64,000 bases of DNA from UBA1858 sp965262455 (GTDB taxonomy: Bacteria > Pseudomonadota > Gammaproteobacteria > UBA4575), in assembly GCA_965262455.1 (NCBI GenBank), contig CBDHFH010000008.1, positions 1,364,001-1,428,000 on the forward strand. The letters run 5' to 3'. Made by a program: the position numbers and the translations under genes. Of this stretch, positions 1 to 8,296 are shown piece by piece; the first letter of the stretch is position 1; every line of letters starts with the position of its first letter. The notes beneath the pieces were generated by a model. That model had not been told where the DNA came from. It did no database searches and saw only the letters and a list, made by a program, of their open reading frames with translations.

Positions 1-615
1 TTGATCCTGGTTAGCAAGACTGCCTAAAAAGTACTGCCGGTCATTATCGTCAATATCACCGGCGCCACTGCCGTCTGCGGTTTCATCATCAAATCGTTGT
101 TCAGAATATAAATAAGAAAGATCGACAATCACATAATCGCCCAACTCCTGAACCAACTGAGGCCCAATGCCATATGAATACTCATCTGTGGTATTGCCCG
201 TGTTATTGAAATTATCTACTGAAATTTGTTGGTCGTTATCAACCAATATTTGCGTCGCACTTGCGAATGCATTGACGAATAATGTCTTAGGAATAATTGC
301 GTATCTTGCAATTGCATCAAGATCGTGATCAGTGTCTAGCTGACTATCTTCAAAATAATAAAAATTTTGCATGAGATATTCGAGATCAATTTGGAATCTG
401 CCAGTGGTTTTTGCGATCGAAATTCCAGGATTGACTGCGCCCACAAAACCGCTTTCTTCATCACCGTCATCAAACTCAATATTATCCGAGTAACCAATAT
501 TTGCCTGAATGATTGGTTCTATTTCCCATTCTGAATTTGCAGTGGAAGCTACCAAAGAGGCAACCATACAAGTAAGGAGAAAAAACGAATAATGTCCAAC
601 TCTTTCAATATTCAT
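1..615 (-). CDS. XrtA/PEP-CTERM-associated outer-membrane beta-barrel protein (partial, 3' end outside window)
   Basis: The frame is open from an ATG at 613-615 to the window edge, about 205 codons with no stop. The product starts with a hydrophobic signal peptide (about residues 8-28, ending near the Ala/Ser-rich STANSE). It continues with alternating polar/aromatic stretches typical of beta strands and acidic loops (DDGDEE, DDNDRQ). This resembles the outer-membrane proteins found in exosortase exopolysaccharide loci (the family I know as TIGR03016). It is the last visible gene of a minus-strand run with the kinase, chain-length and export genes. The function is probably a porin-like part of polysaccharide export, which is inference. 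Family assignment rests on context plus general character. Confidence 0.7.
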   Translation of the reverse strand, partial: MNIERVGHYSFFLLTCMVASLVASTANSEWEIEPIIQANIGYSDNIEFDDGDEESGFVGAVNPGISIAKTTGRFQIDLEYLMQNFYYFEDSQLDTDHDLDAIARYAIIPKTLFVNAFASATQILVDNDQQISVDNFNNTGNTTDEYSYGIGPQLVQELGDYVIVDLSYLYSEQRFDDETADGSGAGDIDDNDRQYFLGSLANQDQ

Positions 616-734
616 GATTATGTCTAACTAAATAAAGTCACAAGAGTTGTGTATAGTAACCGTTAAAATAAAAATAGTCATATTTTTTAGTGAGTTGCTG
701 TGAATACTGCAACTAGGAAATGCACTTTATCTAC

Positions 735-779
735 TGAATTACTCCACTTATCGTAGCACTAGACTAGTGGAGTAATTCA
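735..779. repeat. Perfect 14-bp inverted repeat between the kinase and outer-membrane protein genes
   Basis: The arms TGAATTACTCCACT (735-748) and AGTGGAGTAATTCA (766-779) are exact reverse complements around a 17-nt spacer. The repeat sits in the 254-bp gap between two minus-strand genes, about 120 bp upstream of the outer-membrane protein start. No T-run follows either arm, so it does not look like a classical intrinsic terminator. An operator, an mRNA processing or stability hairpin, or an attenuator are possible. Confidence 0.6.
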
Positions 780-869
780 CTTGACGAACTTAATTAATTG
801 TCATTCGATAACTTGGTTTAGCCAAAATCGATTTATAAGCGAATAGCGACTTGTTAGTTGATAACTAAA

Positions 870-1727
870 TTATGCCTGATTGCGATAATAGCCATAATAA
901 GATGCGTAGTCCTCTTCACCATGCGCACGCTTACTCTTATTAAGTACCATACCGACAGGCTTATCACCTTCGATTTGTTCTAATACTGAATGCACCATTG
1001 CCTTTGATGTCTTCGCAGCTTCAGTTACAACAACAACTTGGCCAGCCAGTCGAGTTAATACACTGGCTTCGACTGTGGCTAACATCGGCGGCGCATCAAA
1101 TAACACAATGCGATTCTCAGCTTGCATAACGTGCGCGAGGATATCTGTCATTCTCTGACTTGATAAAAGCTCACAAGAATTGTCATCAAATGTCCCGGCC
1201 GGGAGCACCTTAAGTTTATTTAAATCAGTTTGCAGAATATGTGCGTCAATATTCGCCTCCTGATCAACCAATAAATCATTTAAGCCTGCTTTATCGCCCA
1301 AACCAAGTAATAAGCTAGCATCTCTCTTGATTGTGTCTCCGTCAACGAATAACACATCGTAGTCACGCTCATAACTTAATGCGATGGCCAAATTTAATGA
1401 GGAGTGTGTTTTTCCTTCCCCCGGCACCGCACTAGTAACGACAATAAAATTGGGACCAAAAGATTCATCGCTGCCACCGGTGTCCGACAAGAGTAAATTA
1501 TTTAACAATGGTCGTTTAATTTTCTTGAACTCATGTAACGCATCAGAGTTACTGTCTGCATCTACACCATGCGTTTTCAAGCCAATTTTATCTACTTCAA
1601 TTGTTTCATAACTTGGCATTGAAGCTTTTTTCCGCGATCCTTTGCGACCTGTTGCTCTTCTTCCGACGCCAACATGCGCACCCGCTCCAGATGCTAGATT
1701 TCCGACTGCCTTCTCTATTACGCTCAC
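870..1727 (-). CDS. XrtA-system tyrosine autokinase (BY-kinase cytoplasmic domain, CpsD/Wzc-C type)
   Basis: This 285-residue P-loop protein has a Walker A motif near 101-109 (PGEGKTHSS), a Walker A' near 126-131 (LFVDGD) and a Walker B near 206-214 (IVLFDAPP). These are the motifs of bacterial tyrosine kinases that control polysaccharide polymerisation. The C-terminus carries five tyrosines within eight residues (Tyr274, 277, 278, 280, 281), the expected autophosphorylation cluster. A basic, glycine-rich N-terminal stretch (about 20-35) precedes the domain. The kinase is separate from its membrane activator, which is encoded 17 bp upstream at 1745-3325. That split is usual in exosortase-type loci. 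Likely role: cycling between phosphorylated and free states to set chain length. Confidence 0.9.
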   Translation of the reverse strand: MSVIEKAVGNLASGAGAHVGVGRRATGRKGSRKKASMPSYETIEVDKIGLKTHGVDADSNSDALHEFKKIKRPLLNNLLLSDTGGSDESFGPNFIVVTSAVPGEGKTHSSLNLAIALSYERDYDVLFVDGDTIKRDASLLLGLGDKAGLNDLLVDQEANIDAHILQTDLNKLKVLPAGTFDDNSCELLSSQRMTDILAHVMQAENRIVLFDAPPMLATVEASVLTRLAGQVVVVTEAAKTSKAMVHSVLEQIEGDKPVGMVLNKSKRAHGEEDYASYYGYYRNQA

Positions 1728-1744
1728 TTTTTCTATCCTATTTA

Positions 1745-3325
1745 TTATTTAGTTAGATAAGAAGATAACATTGACGCACCTTCTTCATGCTTGATTACCG
1801 TTACAGAGTAAAAACCTAATAGTAAAACGATTAGCAGAACGAATGCTGCCAAGGTTGTTCGTTCAGTTCTAACCTGGAAGTCAGAAACTTTCATGCTGAC
1901 TGCACCATACACTGGCAAGCTAGTTTCTCGACTTAGATTATGAGTTGTTAAGAACACGGGTTTAGCCTGGTCTAAGAAAAGTGCAAATCCTGCTCCGATA
2001 ACAATCGACATGACTAATACCGCAGTGATCAATAAAGGACGATTAGGACCTTTTGATGCCTTAGGGACAATCGGCGGATCAATAATCTGGAACTTGACGC
2101 TATCATCACCTTTTTCAGCTTCTTGTGATAAACGCGCAAGTTCTAGTCGTTTTGATAACTCTACGTATTGTGTTTTAGTAATTTCATAATCACGTGTCAA
2201 GCGAGAAAGCTCTGCCTCAACTTCTGTAACGCCATCTAGTGAGTTGCGGTAAGTTGCCACCTTGCGTCTATACTCATCGACAATAGCCTGATTAGATGCG
2301 ACTTCGCTTTCAGCTTTCCTTAACGATATCTGTGCTGACTGGTAGATCGGATTAGCATTTGCGATAGAGGTATTATCTGTAAAGTCTACTTTAGGCGCCG
2401 CTGGAATTGCTTTCCTCTCAGCCGCTAACTGAGCTTCTAACGCCTCTAAAGTTGCCTTGCTAGCAAGTATCTTTGGATGATTCTCAGTGTAGACTAGAAG
2501 ATCTTTGCTTAACTGGCTCTTTACGCTATTAATTTGACTTTCAGTTGGACTAGATAAGCTTGCGGTAGGCTTTGAGAAACCGAGCATACCAACCACTGGC
2601 GTTTCACCACGCAGTTGTCGTTGTATTGCTTGTCTTTTGCCAATCGCTTTGCGTAATTCAACTTGCGCATCAGACAAATCGGCCTGCGCCAATTGAAGCT
2701 GTGAAACATAGTCTTGATTTAAAGCAGGTAGCGTTTCGATATTCGCTTTCTTGAATTCAGCTAATTCGCTTTCTGCAACATTAAGACGAGCTTCATATTC
2801 CTTGATTTGCTTCTCTAGAAATATTTCCGCGATACGCGCGTCTGTTACTTTGCCTGATAGAACCTTGTTCAAGAATTGGTTCAGTAACATATCGACAACT
2901 TCGAATGCCACCTGCGGATCAGAATCGACAAACTCTAAATCATAGAGTGATTCACGTTGAGTCGTGATGACAATTCGCTTTTGCAAATCAGCAACTAACT
3001 CGCTTAGATCCTCCACTTCCTCTAGTCTCTCGCTAAGGCCAGATTCTAGGATTAACTTTTCCATAATCGATCTGGATTTAATTGCTTCTGCAAGGACATA
3101 AGCATGCGAGGCAACATCAGACTGCACGGTCACGCCTTCTAGGATTGGCTCGAGCACTGACTGATCTTTAACATAGAAACTTGCTTTTGCTTCAAACTGG
3201 TTTGGCATCATAAACACAAGGCCTGTACCAGCAATGAAAAGCACCCATGAAAGACCTACTGCCCACCAATTAAATCGCCACATACCGCGCAGGAAGGTTT
3301 CTATTTGAGAAATTACGTTCAACAT
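1745..3325 (-). CDS. Polysaccharide chain-length determinant (Wzz/GNVR family, XrtA-system type)
   Basis: This 526-residue inner-membrane protein has an N-terminal membrane helix (about 18-38), a long periplasmic part rich in heptad-like coiled coil (about 160-410), and a helix after a proline-containing segment (about 430-452, starting NRPLL). A further hydrophobic stretch lies near 490-512. This is the Wzz/Wzc-N organisation with a GNVR-like domain. It would act as polysaccharide co-polymerase and as activator of the tyrosine kinase encoded immediately downstream. It lies between the export lipoprotein gene and the kinase gene on the same strand, consistent with one operon. The extra C-terminal hydrophobic segment may place the C-terminus differently from classical Wzz. 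Confidence 0.9.
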   Translation of the reverse strand: MLNVISQIETFLRGMWRFNWWAVGLSWVLFIAGTGLVFMMPNQFEAKASFYVKDQSVLEPILEGVTVQSDVASHAYVLAEAIKSRSIMEKLILESGLSERLEEVEDLSELVADLQKRIVITTQRESLYDLEFVDSDPQVAFEVVDMLLNQFLNKVLSGKVTDARIAEIFLEKQIKEYEARLNVAESELAEFKKANIETLPALNQDYVSQLQLAQADLSDAQVELRKAIGKRQAIQRQLRGETPVVGMLGFSKPTASLSSPTESQINSVKSQLSKDLLVYTENHPKILASKATLEALEAQLAAERKAIPAAPKVDFTDNTSIANANPIYQSAQISLRKAESEVASNQAIVDEYRRKVATYRNSLDGVTEVEAELSRLTRDYEITKTQYVELSKRLELARLSQEAEKGDDSVKFQIIDPPIVPKASKGPNRPLLITAVLVMSIVIGAGFALFLDQAKPVFLTTHNLSRETSLPVYGAVSMKVSDFQVRTERTTLAAFVLLIVLLLGFYSVTVIKHEEGASMLSSYLTK

Positions 3326-3387
3326 AATCTTTGACTCTATCTTGTAATGGTTATTATTAGTTCTGTAGTTTCAACAACGGATTTACT

Positions 3388-4011
3388 TTAAAAAACTGAC
3401 TCAGGAATGATGAGCACGTCACCCGGACGCATTGCTACATTCCTATCTATCATTCCCTTCTTCATCAAATCTGAGAGTCTTACAGGCATTTCAGTTTGAG
3501 AGTTACCTTCACGGCGAACAATCTTGGAACGATTACCAGCGGCAAATTCAGTCAACCCGCCCACCTCAATCATCACATCTAACAGTGTTAGCCCTTCTCG
3601 ATAAGATAATGCCTTTGGCTCTTCAGCCTGACCAACGACACGAATCTGTTTGCTAAATTGACCAACAAACTGCTGCACTATGACGCTGACAACAGGTGCA
3701 CGAACATATTCTGATAATGTCTTTTCAATATCGTCAGCAAGTTCAGTTGGTGTCTTACCTTCTGCCACCATATCTTCAACAAGAGGTGTAGAAATTTGAC
3801 CATCAGGTCTTACAGGCACAAGTACTGACAGATCTTCATGTTCCCAAACAAAGACTTGCAGCTGATCGCCTGGACCGATTCGATATTCAGATATAGGCTC
3901 TTTAGGAGCTTCTGCAACTTCCGTGGTCGTAGGAGCTGATGTGCAACCAATCAACATAAAACTTGCAACTAAAGATAGAACTATTGCGCTTTTACTCCAA
4001 AGAATTTTCAT
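3388..4011 (-). CDS. Outer-membrane polysaccharide export lipoprotein (Wza-like, XrtA-system type)
   Basis: I place the start at 4011 because GGAG lies 6-7 nt upstream and the resulting protein (207 aa) begins with a good lipoprotein signal, MKILWSK... ending in a LIGC lipobox. A longer frame from 4086 would bury that signal. After the signal come a Poly_export/SLBB-type domain (YRIGPGDQLQVFVW near 45-58, VRPDGQISTPLV) and a SLBB segment (VVGQAEEPKALSY, LLDVMIEVGG), ending with RPGDVLIIPES. The family forms the outer-membrane channel for exopolysaccharide export. It is the second gene of the minus-strand run, between the sugar transferase and the chain-length protein. Confidence 0.9.
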   Translation of the reverse strand: MKILWSKSAIVLSLVASFMLIGCTSAPTTTEVAEAPKEPISEYRIGPGDQLQVFVWEHEDLSVLVPVRPDGQISTPLVEDMVAEGKTPTELADDIEKTLSEYVRAPVVSVIVQQFVGQFSKQIRVVGQAEEPKALSYREGLTLLDVMIEVGGLTEFAAGNRSKIVRREGNSQTEMPVRLSDLMKKGMIDRNVAMRPGDVLIIPESVF

Positions 4012-4275
4012 GTGTGTCTCCAAGTTAACTATAACTTTCCAAAGTTTAATAAGATTTAGGGTCTGCCGATTGTGATCTTTATTCAATTCGATGAAATTAA
4101 ATAAAAATCGATCATTTATCTGTGACCTACATACCTACGAATCTTGTATATCCACTGCTATTTAACCTAACCTTGTGTGTATTTACTGGGACAATGCGCA
4201 CAAAAACCCCGATGAACTCGATAAAAATTAACTAACTTTGTCGCAAAGCTTTAACGCTCAGCAATACTCACTAGA

Positions 4276-5685
4276 TTAACGTGCACCCTTGCCCCATAAC
4301 ACAATCTCAGCGGTTTGAACCAAGATGGCTAAGTTAAATATCAAGCTGCTATTTTTTACATAATACAAATCGTATTTAAGCTTCTCGATAGCATCATTTT
4401 CAGTGCTACCGTACGGATAGCGCATTTGTGCCCAGCCTGCTAATCCAGGCTTTACTCTATGACGCTCACTATAGAAGGGTATTTTTTCTGATAACTGTCC
4501 AACGAACTCTGGTCGTTCAGGTCTTGGCCCAACCAAACTCATTTCGCCTTTTAAAATATTTATTAATTGAGGCAGCTCATCTATACGATACTTTCGCAAC
4601 ACACGTCCTGTGCGAGTGATTCGGGAATCATTCTGCACCGCCCATTGAGCACCAATGCCTGCTTCAGCGTTTTCACACATACTGCGAAATTTGAGCAATT
4701 CAAAGGTCTTATTATTTTGCCCAACGCGTGTTTGCTTATAGAAAATTGTGCCTTTGCCCTTACTTTCTATGAGAATAGCTATCACACTCGCAAGCAATAA
4801 CGGCAGCGTTAAAATCAACATGGTCAGACTGGCAAAAATATCAAACGCGCGCGTTGTGATTGATTTCAAACCATTTTGCTTGAATCCATTCGAGAAAATA
4901 ATCCAACTTGGATCCAATAATTCAATATAGACACGGGACATTTGTCTTTCGAGAAAAGTAGGCAGCTCAATCACATCAACGCCACTTAAGCGACAATTGA
5001 TTAATTCTTTAGTAGGGAATTTCTGTCTGCGCTCACTCATTGCCACTACAATTTCATCAATTCCATTCTCGAGCACATACTCATCCAGTGGCACATCAGT
5101 GGCTATTACACGGTTACCATCAACACATACATGTTCCGATTCATTGCCATAAAACCCCGCGATGGAAACACCACGCTGATCTGAGCGTCGACGCAAATTA
5201 TTGATCCATCCGGCTTTTTCACCGACTCCTAATACCAGGACTTTTTTATTCAACGTGTGCTTGTCTATCCAAACCTCAAACATTAAACGCACAATAACGA
5301 TGCCAATAAATGAAATAACCAGCGTCAATACAAACAAACCGCGCCCAAAGTACATCATTGGAAACATGAAAAATATAATTGACAAGACTAACGACGTGAC
5401 AATGAAAGCGGTAGTAATTCGATTTAGTACGTTCCAAATCACTTCTCGGCGTTGCGCCTGATATAGCCCCATGGCCAACATAATAAGAACGATCAATAGC
5501 GCCACGAGTATACTGCTCAGCTGTAATGAGAATACCTCACCTCGCGCATACTCTAATCCACCCAAATCATAAAAACGAATACTTGAGGCGGCAAATAAGC
5601 TGGCATAGCAAATTGCTGCCTCAACTATAATTAGTAGTACAATGGGAAAGCTTATGTGGTGGTTAAATACTTTAATGGAAGACAA
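4276..5685 (-). CDS. Undecaprenyl-phosphate sugar phosphotransferase, XrtA-system type (EpsB-like)
   Basis: This 469-residue initiating sugar transferase has four N-terminal membrane helices (about 10-135) and a Rossmann-like CoA-binding-type middle domain (KVLVLGVGEKAG, about 147-250). A fifth helix (about 280-305) precedes the catalytic bac_transf domain with LLKFRSM, RKYRIDELPQLINIL, SLVGPRPERPEFV and KPGLAGWAQ. It transfers the first sugar-1-phosphate to the lipid carrier. The length and the TxVPL-like central region fit the PEP-CTERM-associated subfamily I recall as TIGR03013. The start appears to be TTG at 5685 with a G-rich stretch upstream. It is the first gene of the minus-strand run. 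Confidence 0.9.
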   Translation of the reverse strand: MSSIKVFNHHISFPIVLLIIVEAAICYASLFAASSIRFYDLGGLEYARGEVFSLQLSSILVALLIVLIMLAMGLYQAQRREVIWNVLNRITTAFIVTSLVLSIIFFMFPMMYFGRGLFVLTLVISFIGIVIVRLMFEVWIDKHTLNKKVLVLGVGEKAGWINNLRRRSDQRGVSIAGFYGNESEHVCVDGNRVIATDVPLDEYVLENGIDEIVVAMSERRQKFPTKELINCRLSGVDVIELPTFLERQMSRVYIELLDPSWIIFSNGFKQNGLKSITTRAFDIFASLTMLILTLPLLLASVIAILIESKGKGTIFYKQTRVGQNNKTFELLKFRSMCENAEAGIGAQWAVQNDSRITRTGRVLRKYRIDELPQLINILKGEMSLVGPRPERPEFVGQLSEKIPFYSERHRVKPGLAGWAQMRYPYGSTENDAIEKLKYDLYYVKNSSLIFNLAILVQTAEIVLWGKGAR

Positions 5686-5977
5686 TGATCGCCCCGTAAT
5701 AATTATTTCTTAACATCAACGCATTTCAAAAGTGCGCTAAGTCTACTAATTAATATCCGTCTTTCCGCGAAAAACATCACTTAACTAAGATTGGGCATAT
5801 TGTCGTTTATTATCCTTGGTACTATTTGTGAAACAGATCTAACTTTAGTGATAACAGAAGTTTACGCAGCATCTATGTTATATTTATTAGTAAGTTGCTA
5901 GCGAGTTCATAGAAGCGAATGCCACTTATGCACTAAAGTGCTGAAAAATTTTAACCTTTCACTTAAAGAATCATTTT
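5686..5977. promoter_or_regulatory. Divergent intergenic region between the two halves of the polysaccharide locus
   Basis: These 292 bp must hold the promoters of the minus-strand export run and of the plus-strand dehydrogenase/epimerase pair. A short palindrome, GCACTAAAGTGC, lies at 5930-5941, about 37 bp before the dehydrogenase start. I see no convincing sigma-70 or sigma-54 core promoter and no open frame that looks coding. Confidence 0.35.
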
Positions 5978-7255
5978 ATGTACACAATTGACAATATTCA
6001 TATTGGCGTAATTGGGCTTGGTTACGTCGGTCTTCCGCTCGCCGTCGAGTTTGGCAAAGAATTAAAAACACTAGGTTTCGATATTAATCAACAACGCATT
6101 GAAGAATTACGCGTAGGCAAAGATCGTACACTCGAAGTTGAAAGCGAAGAGCTCACTAGCGCGCAACAGTTAAGTTACTCGGCAAACCCAGATGACCTTA
6201 AAGCATGTAATTTTTATATTGTCACGGTACCGACACCTATTGATGAACATAAACAACCTGACCTCACTCCTTTGGTAAAAGCATCTACTGCACTAGGTAA
6301 AGTGATTGGCAAAGATGCCATCGTGGTATTTGAGTCAACCGTTTATCCAGGGGCAACGGAAGAAGTATGCGTGCCCATAATCGAAAAAGAATCTGGCTTA
6401 ACTTTCAACAAAGACTTTTATGTGGGTTATAGTCCGGAACGAATCAACCCTGGTGATAAAGAACACCGCCTACCTACTATTAAAAAAGTCACTTCTGGCT
6501 CGACCCCCGAAGTCGCGAGCTTTATTAATGAGGTGTATGCATCAATTATTACTGCGGGTACGTTTTTAGCCAGTAGCATTAAAGTCGCAGAGGCGGCAAA
6601 AGTCATCGAAAATACACAAAGAGACGTCAACATAGCGTTGATAAATGAACTTGCTTTAATCTTCAATCGCATGGACATCGATACTATCGAAGTATTAGAG
6701 GCCGCGGGCACTAAATGGAATTTCCTGCCATTTCGTCCTGGTCTGGTGGGCGGGCATTGTATTGGTGTCGACCCTTACTACCTGACCCATAAAGCTCAAG
6801 CGATAGGATATAACCCGGAGATGATTTTATCTGGCCGACGAATCAATGACGGCATGGGACCTTATGTCGCAGAGAATGTCGTCAAGCTGATGACGCGCAA
6901 TAAAATACATACTGTTGACTCGAGAATTCTCATCCTTGGTTTTACATTTAAAGAAAACTGCCCCGACGTTCGCAATACGCGCGTGATTGATATTATCGAA
7001 GAGTTTTCAAATTATCATGCAAATGTTGATGTGTATGACCCATGGGTGGATCCACAAGAAGCTGAAGAAGAATATGGCGTGACGCCTATTACAGATTTAC
7101 AAGAGGGTCTTTATGACGCCATTATTGTCGCAGTTGCGCATAAGGAATTTGTTTCCATGGGTGTTGATAAAATTCGCACTCTAGGCAAGCCCCAGCATAT
7201 ACTCTTTGACGTCAAACATATTTTCCCCAAACAAGATGTTGATGCACGTCTATAA
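5978..7255 (+). CDS. tviB: Nucleotide-sugar dehydrogenase, TviB/WbpA type (UDP-N-acetylhexosamine 6-dehydrogenase)
   Basis: This 425-residue UDP-glucose/GDP-mannose dehydrogenase family protein oxidises a UDP-sugar to the uronic acid using two NAD+. It shows the N-terminal NAD motif (GVIGLGYVGLPLAVEF, about 10-25), the central substrate segment and the catalytic-cysteine region (GLVGGHCIGVDPYYL, about 255-270). The C-terminal domain carries LGFTFKENCPDVRNT. The sequence style is that of TviB/WbpA enzymes acting on UDP-GlcNAc or UDP-GalNAc and not of UDP-glucose dehydrogenase, though exact substrate choice is inference. It is followed 25 bp downstream by a 4-epimerase and is divergent from the export genes, so it should supply a (amino-)uronic acid precursor. 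Confidence 0.88.
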   Translation: MYTIDNIHIGVIGLGYVGLPLAVEFGKELKTLGFDINQQRIEELRVGKDRTLEVESEELTSAQQLSYSANPDDLKACNFYIVTVPTPIDEHKQPDLTPLVKASTALGKVIGKDAIVVFESTVYPGATEEVCVPIIEKESGLTFNKDFYVGYSPERINPGDKEHRLPTIKKVTSGSTPEVASFINEVYASIITAGTFLASSIKVAEAAKVIENTQRDVNIALINELALIFNRMDIDTIEVLEAAGTKWNFLPFRPGLVGGHCIGVDPYYLTHKAQAIGYNPEMILSGRRINDGMGPYVAENVVKLMTRNKIHTVDSRILILGFTFKENCPDVRNTRVIDIIEEFSNYHANVDVYDPWVDPQEAEEEYGVTPITDLQEGLYDAIIVAVAHKEFVSMGVDKIRTLGKPQHILFDVKHIFPKQDVDARL

Positions 7256-7280
7256 CTAAATTTATTAATAAGATAATTAC

Positions 7281-8288
7281 ATGAAAGTATTAGTCACAGG
7301 TTCCGCCGGTTTCATTGGCAATAACTTATCCGAAAAATTACTCGCGCGTGGCGACGAAGTCATCGGCATTGATAATCTTAATGATTATTACGATGTGTCT
7401 TTAAAAGAGGCACGCCTGGCCAAGATACTTAACCACGAAAACTTCACTGAAGCTCGCTTTAGCCTTGAAGATAGAGATGCTGTTGTTGACTTATTTGAAA
7501 AACACAAACCTGATCGTGTTGTCAACTTAGCCGCTCAGGCTGGTGTGCGTTACTCACTGGAGAACCCATACGCCTATATTGACACAAACATCGTTGGCTT
7601 TATTAACATACTTGAAGCATGCCGACATAATGATGTTGAACATCTTGTTTACGCATCAAGCAGTTCGGTCTATGGTGCGAATACTAATATGCCGTTCTCA
7701 GTGCATAATAATGTTGATCACCCCGTTAGCTTATATGCAGCAACCAAGAAGTCTAACGAATTAATGGCGCATACCTACTCTCACTTATATCAGATGCCGA
7801 CAACTGGCTTGCGCTTCTTTACGGTCTATGGTCCATGGGGTAGACCTGACATGGCGTTATTCTTATTTACCAAAAAGATACTTGCCGACGAACCTATCGA
7901 TGTATTCAATTACGGTAATCATCGACGCGACTTCACATACATTGATGACATTGTTGAAGGTGTCATTCGCACACTTGATAAAGTGCCTGAAACAAATGAA
8001 GCCTGGTCGGGCGACCAGCCTGACCCAGCAACCAGCAAAGCACCTTACAGGCTGTATAATATTGGAAATAATCAGCCGGTCGAGTTACGTCACTATATTG
8101 CCGTACTGGAAGACTGCCTTGGCAAGAAAGCCTCGCAGAATTTATTGCCACTTCAGCCTGGCGACGTGCCCGATACCTATGCAGATGTCGACGCACTGGT
8201 ACAAGATGTCGATTACAAACCACAAACATCTGTGGAAGACGGCATCGCCAATTTTGTTAAATGGTATAAAGATTATTATTCGGTGTAA
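7281..8288 (+). CDS. NAD-dependent epimerase, UDP-glucuronate 4-epimerase type
   Basis: This is a 335-residue extended short-chain dehydrogenase. The NAD-binding motif VTGSAGFIGNNL is at about 5-16. The segment IDNLNDYYDVSLKEARL (about 32-48) is characteristic of UDP-glucuronate epimerases such as LspL/CapI. The catalytic Ser and the YxxxK pair appear in ASSSSVYG and SLYAATKKSNE. It interconverts UDP-glucuronate and UDP-galacturonate in known members. With the preceding dehydrogenase it may instead act on the N-acetylated uronic acid. It converges with serC, with only 8 bp between their stop codons. Confidence 0.87.
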   Translation: MKVLVTGSAGFIGNNLSEKLLARGDEVIGIDNLNDYYDVSLKEARLAKILNHENFTEARFSLEDRDAVVDLFEKHKPDRVVNLAAQAGVRYSLENPYAYIDTNIVGFINILEACRHNDVEHLVYASSSSVYGANTNMPFSVHNNVDHPVSLYAATKKSNELMAHTYSHLYQMPTTGLRFFTVYGPWGRPDMALFLFTKKILADEPIDVFNYGNHRRDFTYIDDIVEGVIRTLDKVPETNEAWSGDQPDPATSKAPYRLYNIGNNQPVELRHYIAVLEDCLGKKASQNLLPLQPGDVPDTYADVDALVQDVDYKPQTSVEDGIANFVKWYKDYYSV

Positions 8289-8296
8289 TTGTACTA

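Noticed and set aside
3388..4086. Longer start at 4086 for the export lipoprotein
   Set aside because: It would place 25 hydrophilic residues before the lipoprotein signal; ATG 4011 has GGAG at good distance.
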